18,004 nt of DNA, from contig JBHWPB010000020.1 of assembly GCA_043424675.1 (NCBI GenBank), positions 1-18,004 on the forward strand, given 5' to 3'. A program made the translations under genes and the position numbers. This DNA is from JBHWPB01 sp043424675. GTDB lineage: Bacteria > Bacillota > Bacilli > Lactobacillales > Carnobacteriaceae_A. Of the stretch, positions 1 to 6,943 are shown in pieces; positions within the stretch are counted from its first letter, which is position 1; each line of letters starts with the position of its first letter. The notes under the pieces are model-generated. The model searched no databases and was not told where the DNA came from. It saw nothing but the letters and a program-made list of their open reading frames with translations.

Positions 1-11
1 CTCTCGAATTT
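1..11 (-). rRNA. 5' end of 16S rRNA gene (cut off by window edge)
   Basis: Read on the minus strand, the last 11 bases of the window are AAATTCGAGAG. This matches in length and nearly in sequence the start of mature 16S rRNA (E. coli AAATTGAAGAG, followed by TTTGATC). The assignment rests mainly on what precedes it: tandem rRNA-type promoters, a boxA-like element and a structured leader, all reading toward this point. The body of the gene lies outside the window, so the mature end is inferred. Confidence 0.65.
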
Positions 12-50
12 AAAAGTTTGTCTCGCTCATTATTGTAAAAATTGAATTGA

Positions 51-75
51 CGATTGTAAGTTGAACTTACAATCG
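51..75 (-). ncRNA. 25-bp palindrome, hairpin just upstream of 16S
   Basis: CGATTGTAAGTT and AACTTACAATCG form a perfect inverted repeat around one central base. As RNA this gives a 10-bp stem with a 5-base loop, about 40 bases upstream of the presumed 16S 5' end. It has no U-tract on either strand. A role in precursor folding or processing is the likely explanation (inference). Confidence 0.55.
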
Positions 76-81
76 ATATGC

Positions 82-104
82 GACAGCGGACCTTGTCCGC
101 CGTC
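82..104 (-). ncRNA. GC-rich rRNA leader hairpin
   Basis: GCGGAC (86-91) pairs with GTCCGC (95-100). Outside a single A/C mismatch, GAC (82-84) pairs with GTC (102-104). It is a short GC-rich stem in an AT-rich leader, just before the 16S-proximal palindrome. No U-tract follows, so it is not a terminator. Confidence 0.5.
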
Positions 105-111
105 TATAAGT

Positions 112-140
112 GTCCTGTCTTATCGAAATAAAACAAGGAC
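112..140 (-). ncRNA. rRNA leader hairpin with UUCG loop
   Basis: On the minus-strand RNA, GTCC (137-140) pairs with GGAC (112-115). After one bulged base, eight more pairs close on a UUCG loop (124-127). One of the pairs is G.U and exists only in minus-strand RNA, supporting that direction of transcription. It lies between boxA and 16S and is probably part of the precursor leader fold. Confidence 0.6.
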
Positions 141-174
141 TCCTGCACGTTTGGTTGTTCTTATTGTTTTGTTC

Positions 175-189
175 AGTTTTCAAAGATCG
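175..189 (-). promoter_or_regulatory. boxA-like antitermination element in the rRNA leader
   Basis: The minus strand reads CGATCTTTGAAAACT, closely resembling the boxA element of Firmicutes rRNA leaders (TGTTCTTTGAAAACT type), which recruits NusB/S10 antitermination factors. It lies between P2 and the 16S start, where boxA is expected. The identification is by sequence resemblance only. Confidence 0.75.
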
Positions 190-228
190 CCGTCGAATAA
201 AAGTTAATTTGTTTTAAGCGACTAATAT

Positions 229-257
229 ATCTTACACCGCCTCATTATATTTGTCAA
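229..257 (-). promoter_or_regulatory. rRNA operon promoter P2
   Basis: On the minus strand a perfect -35 box TTGACA (252-257) and a -10 box TAAGAT (229-234) have a 17-base spacer. Transcription would start near 222-223 and give a leader of roughly 210 bases before 16S. The start region GTCGC then AAAAC repeats that of P1, suggesting similar initiation behaviour at the two promoters (inference). Confidence 0.88.
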
Positions 258-327
258 GGGGAAATTTGTTTTTTTATAAATTGTTTTGATTTCCTCAAAA
301 ACATATATTGTTTTGGCGACGAAATAT

Positions 328-356
328 ATATTACCACCACTCATATTTTAAGTCAA
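328..356 (-). promoter_or_regulatory. rRNA operon promoter P1
   Basis: On the minus strand a -35 box TTGACT (351-356) and a -10 box TAATAT (328-333) are separated by exactly 17 bases. The sequence upstream of the -35 (about 357-385) is AT-rich with A and T runs, as expected for an UP element. Seven bases after the -10 comes GTCGC followed by AAAAC, and a near-identical start region follows promoter P2. Tandem sigma-A promoters of this kind are typical of Firmicutes rRNA operons. Confidence 0.85.
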
Positions 357-460
357 CTCTATTTCTGAAAAAAGGCTTTATTTTTCCCCTTCCAAACTTT
401 TCATCTCTCTTTATTCTTTATATAGCGGGCTTACGTGCAGACAAAAATATAAATAGAATA

Positions 461-494
461 TAACAAAAAACACGTACGATAAGTTCGCACGTGT
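461..494 (-). terminator. Rho-independent terminator after the pgi/GNAT unit
   Basis: Minus-strand RNA forms a 10-bp stem, ACACGTGCGA with TCGTACGTGT (one G.U pair), a 5-base loop and a run of six U followed by GUUAU. It sits 25 bases after the acetyltransferase stop. It also insulates the rRNA promoters, which begin about 105 bases further on. Confidence 0.9.
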
Positions 495-518
495 CTTAAT
501 TGAAAAGAAATAAAGTTA

Positions 519-1034
519 TCAGGTTTCTTTTTGATAAAGGTTGAGATCGATTTTCTCTGTTCCTACTCCAACGTTATTTTTTCTTTCAATAAACTTCAAC
601 CCCTGAGATTGATAAAATTTATTTAGCGACGGAGACTCAGCATTGCAATCTAATCTCAATCCTTTTTTGTTATCATTTTCTGTCATACTCAATGCTTCTT
701 GGACTAATTTACTGCCCAGGCCTTCTCCTGAATAGGCACGATCAATAGCTATGCGATGGAGATAATTATAATCTGAACCATCTTCTCCGCCCCATAAATC
801 TTTGTCCCATTCACTCGGCTCATCGATTAATGTAAAGACTCCCATGGGTTTATCATCATCCCATGCGATGTAAACTTTTCCTGAATCTATGTGTTTTGTC
901 GTACCATGAACATCTTGACCTTCTAAGAGCTCTGACCATTGTGCCGATCCCATCGACTGTAACCACTTCGCTGCATCTATTAAAATGGTATTTACAGTTT
1001 CTTTATCTTTAGGTAGAGCTTGTTTTATTTCCAT
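519..1034 (-). CDS. GNAT-family N-acetyltransferase
   Basis: This 171-residue protein has the GNAT fold pattern. The acetyl-CoA-binding motif A is seen at residues 93-113, with a beta strand LHRIAID followed by the pyrophosphate-binding loop YSGEGLG and a helix. An N-terminal segment with AAKWLQSMGSAQW is common in small-molecule acetyltransferases of Firmicutes. The loop has SGEGLG where the textbook pattern is Q/RxxGxG/A. The substrate cannot be told from sequence. The ATG lies two bases after the pgi stop and its Shine-Dalgarno GAGGGA is formed by the last pgi codons, so translation is probably coupled to pgi. It is the last gene before the terminator at 461-494. Confidence 0.85.
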   Translation of the reverse strand: MEIKQALPKDKETVNTILIDAAKWLQSMGSAQWSELLEGQDVHGTTKHIDSGKVYIAWDDDKPMGVFTLIDEPSEWDKDLWGGEDGSDYNYLHRIAIDRAYSGEGLGSKLVQEALSMTENDNKKGLRLDCNAESPSLNKFYQSQGLKFIERKNNVGVGTEKIDLNLYQKET

Positions 1035-1036
1035 AC

Positions 1037-2395
1037 TTATCCCTCATTTAAACGCGATTTTAAATCTTCACTCAATTCTTCATAACCTGGTTTGCCAAGT
1101 AAAGCAAACATATTTTCTTTGTAAGCTTCTACGCCAGGCTGGTTGAATGGATTGACCGCATTCAAGTAACCAGATACAGCAACTGCTGCTTCAAAGAAGT
1201 AAACTAAATGACCCAACGTATAAGCAGACATATCCGGAAGGGTGAGAATCAGATTCGGTACGCCTCCATCTAAATGCGCTAACAAGGTACCCTCAAATGC
1301 TTTTTCATTTACTTCGTTCATATCTTTGGAAGCGATATAATTAAGTTCATCGAGATTTTCTTCTTCATAAGGTATTTCAGATGAAGCGCGTGGTTCTTCT
1401 ATCTTTAAAACGGTCTCAAATAGTTGACGCCTTCCGTCTTGAATATATTGACCCATCGAATGCAAGTCTGTTGAAAAATCAGCACTTGCTGGGAAAATAC
1501 CTTTTTGGTCTTTCCCTTCTGATTCCCCAAACAACTGCTTCCACCACTCCGCGAAATAGCTTAAAGAAGGCTCGTAGTTAACGAGCATTTCGATTGTATA
1601 ACCTTTGCGGTACAAGATATTTCTCAGAGCAGCGTACTGATAAGCCTCATTCTGACCCAGTGCTGCGTCGCTATATTCTTCCATCGCATCTCTTGCACCC
1701 TGCATCAGATCATCTATCTCGACTCCACTCACTGCAATAGGTAAGAGGCCTACTGCAGTTAAGACAGTAAAGCGACCTCCAATGTCGTCTGGGATGATGA
1801 AGCTTTCATACCCTTTTTCTGTAGCCTCTTGTCTCAAGGCACCCTCGCTCGAATCAGTCGTCGCATAAATTCTGCTTGCGGCTTCTTCAGCATTATACTT
1901 CTTATGAAGAATCTCTTTAAAGATACGGAAAGCAATCGATGTCTCTGTAGTTGTTCCCGATTTAGAAATAACATTGATAGAGAAATCTTTTTCTCCAATA
2001 AGTTCAATGAGCTCCTGAATATAAGTCCCACTGATACTGTTGCCGGCAAAGAAAATCTGCGGACCTTTTCTCTGAACAGTCGGCAGTTCATTATAGAAGG
2101 TGTGGTTCAAAAAATGTAGTGCAGCTTTTGCTCCCAGATAAGACCCTCCTATTCCTATAACGACAAACACTTCAGAATCAGCTTGTATTTTAGCTGCGGC
2201 TTCTTTAATCCGACTGTATTCTTCTTTATCATAATTTTCTGGCCAATCTAGCCAGCCTAGATATTCGTTTCCAGGGCCCGATTTTTCTCCTATCTGTTTA
2301 TGAGCAAGCGTCACTTGCGGCTGGATATTATTCAGCTCCTCTTGTGTAACAAAAGCATCCACAACGTTGGCTGCATCAAACTTTAAGTGTGACAT
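1037..2395 (-). CDS. pgi: Glucose-6-phosphate isomerase
   Basis: Cytosolic glycolytic enzyme interconverting glucose-6-phosphate and fructose-6-phosphate. The 452-residue length fits the short bacterial form (about 450). Landmarks are GIGGSYLGAK (81-90), the phosphate-binding SKSGTTTE (144-151), GGRFTVLTAVG (about 207-217), QLFGESEGKD (277-286) with the catalytic Glu region, and NQPGVEAYK near the end. Two ATG codons are adjacent (2398 and 2395). AAAGGAG lies 4 bases before the first and 7 before the second, so the second is preferred; the other start adds one Met. It follows the S1-domain gene by about 12 bases and is followed after 2 bases by the acetyltransferase. The pairing with a YugI-type gene recalls the yugI-yugL(pgi) region of Bacillus subtilis. 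Confidence 0.97.
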   Translation of the reverse strand: MSHLKFDAANVVDAFVTQEELNNIQPQVTLAHKQIGEKSGPGNEYLGWLDWPENYDKEEYSRIKEAAAKIQADSEVFVVIGIGGSYLGAKAALHFLNHTFYNELPTVQRKGPQIFFAGNSISGTYIQELIELIGEKDFSINVISKSGTTTETSIAFRIFKEILHKKYNAEEAASRIYATTDSSEGALRQEATEKGYESFIIPDDIGGRFTVLTAVGLLPIAVSGVEIDDLMQGARDAMEEYSDAALGQNEAYQYAALRNILYRKGYTIEMLVNYEPSLSYFAEWWKQLFGESEGKDQKGIFPASADFSTDLHSMGQYIQDGRRQLFETVLKIEEPRASSEIPYEEENLDELNYIASKDMNEVNEKAFEGTLLAHLDGGVPNLILTLPDMSAYTLGHLVYFFEAAVAVSGYLNAVNPFNQPGVEAYKENMFALLGKPGYEELSEDLKSRLNEG

Positions 2396-2407
2396 CATAG
2401 GTCTCCT

Positions 2408-2800
2408 TTATTTTTTACTTTTTTGGGAACGATAGTCTTTGATGTATTCCAAGGATTCGTCGATCCATTGGGGCATTTTAGATTCAATCGATTTAAATTT
2501 CGTTTGGCTTTTTCGTTTTCCATAACGACGGTGGTAACTTTTAGAGTCACGATCTGTATCGACTTCTTCTAAAGCTCTGTAAGAGAGGCTGATTTGTTTT
2601 GTATACTCATCGATATCCATGATAAGAACCTCAACCTCTTCACCATACTCAATATAATCATGTATATCTTCGACATAGCCATTGGTTACTTCAGAAATAT
2701 GCACGAGTCCTTGGGTTTCTGCATCAAGTTGAACAAAAAATCCATAAGGTTGTACTCCTGATACGGTACCTGTGACTTTTTGCCCAATACGGTACTTCAT
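2408..2800 (-). CDS. S1 RNA-binding domain protein (YugI/GSP13/CvfD-like)
   Basis: This 130-residue protein has one S1 (OB-fold) domain at residues 1-75, with the typical segments GQKVTGTVSGVQPYGFFVQL, GLVHISEV and KQISLSYRAL. The C-terminal 45 residues are rich in Lys and Arg and end in KSKK. The family is general stress protein 13/YugI in Bacillus and CvfD in streptococci, described as ribosome-associated or post-transcriptional regulators. The ATG has only a weak Shine-Dalgarno (AAAGG about 12 bases upstream), so it may be less efficiently translated than its neighbours (inference). It lies between ppiB and pgi in one transcription unit. Confidence 0.9.
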   Translation of the reverse strand: MKYRIGQKVTGTVSGVQPYGFFVQLDAETQGLVHISEVTNGYVEDIHDYIEYGEEVEVLIMDIDEYTKQISLSYRALEEVDTDRDSKSYHRRYGKRKSQTKFKSIESKMPQWIDESLEYIKDYRSQKSKK

Positions 2801-2851
2801 GTAATCACAGCCTTTTATTTAACACTCACTTACATCTAAACTGACCGATTA

Positions 2852-3445
2852 TTATACTTCTTCGACAGTCGTGCTTTCTATAACAACATCTTCTAAGGGT
2901 TTATCGGACATATTGGTTTCTACTGCTTGAATCTCATTGACAACATCCATACCCTCGATGACGTGCCCAAAGACAGTATGTGCTCCATCTAACCAAGGAG
3001 TGCCGCCCTCTTCTTTAAAGACTTCAATAATCTCTTCAGGATATCCCGCTGGTGCTAATTGCTCCTGCATTCTCTGAGGTACTTCACTCAGAGTAACAAT
3101 GAAAAATTGACTGCCATTTGTATCTGGTCCAGCATTCGCCATGGAGAGCGCACCGTTCAAGTTAAAGACTTCGCGTGAAATTTCATCTTCGAATGGTTCT
3201 CCCCAGATACTTTCTCCTCCAGCACCTGTTCCTGTCGGGTCCCCTCCTTGAATCATAAAGTCTTTGATAATACGGTGGAAAGCAATTCCATCGTAATACC
3301 CGTCTTTTGCGTGAGTCAAGAAGTTTTCAACGGCTTTAGGTGCGTGCTCTTCGAACAAAACAATCTTAATATCACCATGATTGGTGTGTAAAGTCACCTT
3401 AGGTCCTTCTACTTTTTCTAATTGTAATTGTGGAAAACTTGTCAT
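2852..3445 (-). CDS. ppiB: Cyclophilin-type peptidyl-prolyl cis-trans isomerase
   Basis: Catalyses cis-trans isomerisation of Xaa-Pro bonds. At 197 residues it has all main cyclophilin landmarks: FHRIIKDFMIQGGD (56-69) with catalytic Arg58, Phe63, Met64 and Gln66; SMANAGPDTNGSQFFI (101-116); and WLDGAHTVFG (151-160), the match to the cyclosporin-contact Trp and His. An insert at about 121-150 (QRMQEQLAPAGYPEEII) is common in Lactobacillales homologues. There is no signal peptide, so it is cytosolic. The ATG is preceded by AAGGAG at 7 bases. It heads the unit leading to pgi. Its promoter must lie in 3446-3551, where the sequence is too AT-rich to choose one with confidence. Confidence 0.96.
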   Translation of the reverse strand: MTSFPQLQLEKVEGPKVTLHTNHGDIKIVLFEEHAPKAVENFLTHAKDGYYDGIAFHRIIKDFMIQGGDPTGTGAGGESIWGEPFEDEISREVFNLNGALSMANAGPDTNGSQFFIVTLSEVPQRMQEQLAPAGYPEEIIEVFKEEGGTPWLDGAHTVFGHVIEGMDVVNEIQAVETNMSDKPLEDVVIESTTVEEV

Positions 3446-3551
3446 TTTCTATCTCCTTCTTATTCTATATTTTTATTCTCTTATATTCTATCAATCTTTG
3501 ACTAAAAAGAAAAATTGGAGTCTATTTGTAAGCACTCTCTTCTTCTTTATC

Positions 3552-3585
3552 AAAAAAGTCGAATTCAACAATCTGAACTCGACTT
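3552..3585 (-). terminator. Rho-independent terminator of the yunD-yutD-yutF unit
   Basis: Minus-strand RNA forms a 12-bp stem, AAGTCGAGTTCA with TGAATTCGACTT (one G.U pair), a 6-base loop and a run of U. It lies 5 bases after the stop of the membrane protein gene and separates this unit from ppiB. Confidence 0.93.
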
Positions 3586-3590
3586 TATTC

Positions 3591-4232
3591 TCATTTATTT
3601 TGGCGTAAAGAGCGTTTCCCTAAACGATAGATGATGAAAAACAATAACATCATGATGAAAAAAGCAAACATAAAACAATACATAAAAAATTCTTGTGGCA
3701 AAGCTAAAATAATAGGATCAGTACTCGGATTAAAAATCCAATCGTCATTATTGAATAAAAGTTCGTGAAAGATAACAAACATGCGGTCAAAATTTACCGC
3801 GAGCAATCCCAACAGCACTACTGGGATAATCATCGCCCAGCGAAAGGGGCGAATTAAGATCGAAAACCCATCTGTTCTCCTTAGGTTTCGAAGAAAGAAA
3901 AAGGATAAAGCAGCAGAGACTGCCATAGCGATATAATTTATCCAGAATAATATTTTCACCTCATAAAAGTGAAATAAGCCGCTCTCTGAACTAGAAAAAT
4001 CGGGCATGTTGAGTTTATTCACCCAAGGCTTATTGAGATATTCTAGTAGAATCTGATAATTTTCCATCAGCTGCTCGTGTGAGAGCCCCAGTTGGTCAGC
4101 GATATTGAAGTGCTGAGCCGTCCAACTGTAGAGAGGCGTAAACCAGATCGTCGCTGCAATGCTGAAGGTGATGATAAAGACGATTAAAGAAGCCGTGCCT
4201 AACCCTCTTCTTATCCGTTGGGAAGAGGACAT
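3591..4232 (-). CDS. TIGR01906 family integral membrane protein
   Basis: This 213-residue protein has four clear hydrophobic segments (numbered from the chosen start): about 13-32, 94-116, 132-148 and 185-206. A long extracytoplasmic loop lies between the first two, and a basic tail follows the last. The family, annotated TIGR01906, is confined mainly to Lactobacillales and has no known function. The ATG at 4232 shares its A with the TGA stop of the upstream phosphatase gene (TGATG), with GGGAAG 8 bases ahead. An in-frame TTG at 4247 would add five residues but has no ribosome binding site, so it was not used. It is the last gene of the yunD unit and is followed by the terminator at 3552-3585. 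Confidence 0.85.
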   Translation of the reverse strand: MSSSQRIRRGLGTASLIVFIITFSIAATIWFTPLYSWTAQHFNIADQLGLSHEQLMENYQILLEYLNKPWVNKLNMPDFSSSESGLFHFYEVKILFWINYIAMAVSAALSFFFLRNLRRTDGFSILIRPFRWAMIIPVVLLGLLAVNFDRMFVIFHELLFNNDDWIFNPSTDPIILALPQEFFMYCFMFAFFIMMLLFFIIYRLGKRSLRQNK

Positions 4233-5002
4233 CACAATACTTCCCAATCATTCAAGGTTTGAGCGGTATAAGTAGGCTGTTTGTCTTTTTCCTTCAGTTC
4301 CTCTTCTGTCGTCAGTCCGGTGAAGACCATGAGCGTATCCAGTCCATTGTTGAGTCCAAATAGAATATCCGTCTCATAATTATCTCCGACCATTACCACA
4401 GATTCTTTTTTCAAGTTTAACTGCTCCAATGCTTCGTCGATCATCACTTCTTCCGGTTTGCCTATAATAGTTGCTTCTGTTGAAGAAGCCACTTCTAGAA
4501 AAGCTATTGTCGCTCCTGCACCGGGTTCCAGCCCTTTTTCTGTCGGGAGGTTTGTATCCGGGTTAGTACCGATAAACTCCGCTCCCCCTTGGAGTGCAAA
4601 GGTTGCTGTTGTGAGCTGGTCATAAGTGAGCGCTGTATCCATTCCTACCACAACGGCTTCTGGATTTTCTTCTGTAAAAATAAAACCTGCATCTTCTAGG
4701 ACAGAATGCAGATAAGAACCACCGATGACATAGATTGTTTCAACTTCTTTACTTAAAAGATAGTCCCGGGTAGCTTGTGAAGAAGTATAGACCTCTTCAG
4801 GATAAGCCTCTATATCAAAAGAACTCAATTTTTCTGCCACACCTTCGGGATGAGACGTTGAATTATTTGTCAGAAAAAGAAACTTTTTACCTTTTTCTCG
4901 TAAGCGTTCAATAAAGAGAGGCGCTTCTTCGATTTTTTCTTCACCTAAATACATCGTCCCATCTAAATCTATTAAATAGCCATCGTATGCTTGTCTAGTC
5001 AA
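4232..5002 (-). CDS. yutF: HAD-superfamily phosphatase, TIGR01457/NagD (YutF) family
   Basis: This 256-residue protein is a class IIA HAD hydrolase, acting on a small phosphorylated metabolite in the cytosol; members hydrolyse nucleotides or p-nitrophenyl phosphate in vitro. All four HAD motifs are visible: DLDGT with Asp12/Asp14, LTNN with Thr45, GKPEE with Lys182, and VGDNYETD with Asp207/Asp212. The start is TTG at 5002. It has a strong AGGAGG 7 bases upstream, overlaps the previous stop (TTGA), and no suitable ATG is nearby. The gene overlaps both neighbours, which indicates translational coupling within the yunD unit. Confidence 0.93.
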   Translation of the reverse strand: MTRQAYDGYLIDLDGTMYLGEEKIEEAPLFIERLREKGKKFLFLTNNSTSHPEGVAEKLSSFDIEAYPEEVYTSSQATRDYLLSKEVETIYVIGGSYLHSVLEDAGFIFTEENPEAVVVGMDTALTYDQLTTATFALQGGAEFIGTNPDTNLPTEKGLEPGAGATIAFLEVASSTEATIIGKPEEVMIDEALEQLNLKKESVVMVGDNYETDILFGLNNGLDTLMVFTGLTTEEELKEKDKQPTYTAQTLNDWEVL

Positions 5003-5496
5003 TTCTCTTCCTCCTGCTTTTTATTTTTAATTTTGAATTTTGAATTTCTTCTGCCTTTTTTATACTTCCCTTTTCCAGAACTCTTTTTAGAGTTGTGCTG
5101 TCTACTTTTTGAATATTCAGGAAAGACGGTCTTTTCATCGAGTCTTCTTAAAACAAAATAGCTGCAGCCAAAACTACAATATTCCAGCAAATAATCTTCC
5201 AAACTGGAAATACGCATATCGAGAGGTACATTTTTTGTTTTATCGTAAAAGAAGCCACGGAGACGGAGTTGATCGTAACTCCAATCTCCTACTAAGAAAT
5301 CATACTTTTCTAAAATAGAACTATAGCGCTCTTCTAAAGCCTTTGTGTCTATACCGCCTTTATCTTCTATAAGTTCGTAACGGCTTCCGTAAATACTATA
5401 AATATTATCTGAAATATGAAAGACTTTTTCCTTTTTTTTATTGTGTAAAATGTTATCAAGTTGTTTTTCCATCTTTTTTTCACTTGTTTCACTCAT
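4999..5496 (-). CDS. yutD: YutD-like protein (DUF1027)
   Basis: This 165-residue protein has the YutD core at about residues 24-120, including IYGSRYELIEDKGG, WSYDQLRLRGFFYD and the Cys pair in YCSFGCSYFVLRRL. The function of the family is unknown. The last 35 residues form a low-complexity tail very rich in Lys, Arg, Ser and Asn, ending in an acidic EEEN. Such a tail suggests contact with nucleic acid or another polyanion (inference). The ATG at 5496 lies inside the end of yunD, overlapping by 8 bases, with AAGGAGG 11 bases upstream, a little far. A later ATG at residue 9 is possible but has no better site. Confidence 0.88.
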   Translation of the reverse strand: MSETSEKKMEKQLDNILHNKKKEKVFHISDNIYSIYGSRYELIEDKGGIDTKALEERYSSILEKYDFLVGDWSYDQLRLRGFFYDKTKNVPLDMRISSLEDYLLEYCSFGCSYFVLRRLDEKTVFPEYSKSRQHNSKKSSGKGKYKKGRRNSKFKIKNKKQEEEN

Positions 5497-6886
5497 AATC
5501 GACTTGGCCTCCTTCTAGCGGAAATTTTACTTCTAAATACGAACCTACTACTTCGCGTATAAATTCTGGAAACAACATTTCAATTTTCCCTTCTTCACTT
5601 ATGACTGGAAAGAAAGAAGAAAAAAGCATAAAGTCCACTGTTGTAAAGGTATATTTTTTATCTTCTACCACCCTTTCGCCTAACCATAAAAGGGCGTCAT
5701 CCTCATTTAAACCCATCCCTTTGAATGCAAAGGCTTCAAGACGGTCGCCTCTAAATCCAACACCAACAAAACGCTCTTCATTAAAAAAAGCTTTGACTTC
5801 TTCAATAGATTCCACTAACTCTTTTATATGTTTCCCTTTCAGGGTTATACGGACCAATCTCATAGAATGTGGCAGCAACTCATGTAAGTCTTTATGAGTC
5901 ACAATACCTTGCTCTAGATCCTTCAAAAAGAGCCCCGTCAATAAAATGGCTGCATCTGTCTCACCTTTATAAGCTACCGCATCTAAACCGAGCTGAATCA
6001 AGTCAGTATGTTGGTTTGTTTTTTTAATGAATGTTTTCGGCAGATTGGCAATCTTTCTCTCATTAAGAATAGCTTGTCCCTGGTTATAATAATCCGCAAC
6101 TCGCTCTCCTTCGCTTTCGACAGCAGGCACATCATTTTTTAAATTAAACAAGCGGACTGATGTATCAAAAGTGTCATCACCCAATTCAACTTTAATATGC
6201 CCCACGTATTCTCCATGGCGTCCGGCCCCTGTAAGCAAAGTATCCCGCACCCATTCTCCTTGAGGCAGAACGTGATGCGTATGGGCACCGATGATCAGAT
6301 TAATCTCTGGGAATCTTTCTGCAATTTCCCTATCATAATAAATACCAAGATGTGAGAGCAGAATAATAAAGTCACACTCTTTGATAGAAGGAAGAATCTC
6401 TTGGATCACTTCCATCGGAGGGAGAACCTCCCATCCCAAAGGATTATAACTTTTTTCGAAAGGATAAGTTAAACCAAAAACCCCTATTTGTCGACCTTCT
6501 TTCGTGTCATATATCTTTGCAGGCTGAGCCCATTCCGGTGACTCTTTAGTCTCTATGTCTACCAGGTTGGCTAAGAGCACATCATAGTCGACACCGTCAT
6601 AAAGAGAATTAAGCTCTTCTTTTCTTTCCCCCACACCTTCGTTGTTGCCGATTGTTATAGCATCGTACTGAGCATTTTCCAATAATTTCGAAATAGCTTT
6701 TCCTCTAGTAGCTTCAGCCAGTGGATGCCAACGATCAACTGCATCGCCTAAATCAAAGGAAAAATAATTAGTGGAGGCCCTATCTTCCATTGCCGCCCGG
6801 CTCCCTCTGAGCAGAGCTTCTGTTCGCGGCCAACTTTCGAGATGTGAATGAATATCATTAGTATGAAAGATGTGAATTTTTTCCAT
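5489..6886 (-). CDS. yunD: YunD-type metallophosphoesterase / 5'-nucleotidase family protein
   Basis: A 465-residue two-domain protein. The N-terminal calcineurin-like metallophosphoesterase carries HTNDIHSH (8-15), FDLGD (44-48), GNNEG (80-84), LSHLG (177-181) and IGAHTHH (199-205). The C-terminal 5'-nucleotidase domain covers about 280-460. No signal peptide or cell-wall anchor is seen, so it is probably cytosolic, unlike secreted 5'-nucleotidases. GNNEG has Asn where the usual motif has His (GNHE), apparently a family trait. The ATG at 6886 is chosen because GGGAGG lies 7 bases ahead. The in-frame ATG at 6919 has no ribosome binding site and lies almost at the expected transcription start from the -10 box at 6925-6930. 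It heads the unit with yutD, yutF and the TIGR01906 gene. Confidence 0.92.
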   Translation of the reverse strand: MEKIHIFHTNDIHSHLESWPRTEALLRGSRAAMEDRASTNYFSFDLGDAVDRWHPLAEATRGKAISKLLENAQYDAITIGNNEGVGERKEELNSLYDGVDYDVLLANLVDIETKESPEWAQPAKIYDTKEGRQIGVFGLTYPFEKSYNPLGWEVLPPMEVIQEILPSIKECDFIILLSHLGIYYDREIAERFPEINLIIGAHTHHVLPQGEWVRDTLLTGAGRHGEYVGHIKVELGDDTFDTSVRLFNLKNDVPAVESEGERVADYYNQGQAILNERKIANLPKTFIKKTNQHTDLIQLGLDAVAYKGETDAAILLTGLFLKDLEQGIVTHKDLHELLPHSMRLVRITLKGKHIKELVESIEEVKAFFNEERFVGVGFRGDRLEAFAFKGMGLNEDDALLWLGERVVEDKKYTFTTVDFMLFSSFFPVISEEGKIEMLFPEFIREVVGSYLEVKFPLEGGQVDYE

Positions 6887-6924
6887 ATTGGAACCTCCCT
6901 GAAATGGTTGTATCTTCATTTCTC

Positions 6925-6930
6925 ATTATA
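6925..6930 (-). promoter_or_regulatory. -10 box for the yunD unit
   Basis: A consensus TATAAT reads on the minus strand 38 bases before the yunD ATG. The matching -35 region is a T-rich stretch without a good TTGACA match, and it overlaps the U-tract of the preceding terminator. The leader would be about 30 bases long. The -10 is clear; promoter strength cannot be judged. Confidence 0.55.
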
Positions 6931-6943
6931 CTCGAATCACAGC

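Noticed and set aside
51..75. 25-bp palindrome as a transcription terminator or protein operator
   Set aside because: No U-tract follows on either strand, and it lies downstream of the rRNA promoters inside the transcribed leader, so an RNA hairpin in the precursor is the simpler reading.
1381..1581. Plus-strand open frames inside pgi (also at 1829-2119)
   Set aside because: They lie fully opposite a well-conserved enzyme gene, start inside it, have no ribosome binding site and show no recognisable protein pattern.
3381..3608. 75-codon plus-strand open frame over the ppiB start and the adjacent terminator
   Set aside because: It spans a strong minus-strand terminator hairpin and the 5' end of ppiB, and its composition is that of translated AT-rich intergenic DNA.
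4233..4247. Upstream TTG start for the TIGR01906 gene
   Set aside because: It adds five residues without a ribosome binding site, whereas the ATG at 4232 overlaps the preceding stop and has GGGAAG in position.
6887..6919. Upstream ATG for yunD
   Set aside because: It lies about where transcription should start from the -10 at 6925-6930 and lacks a Shine-Dalgarno; the ATG at 6886 has GGGAGG at 7 bases.
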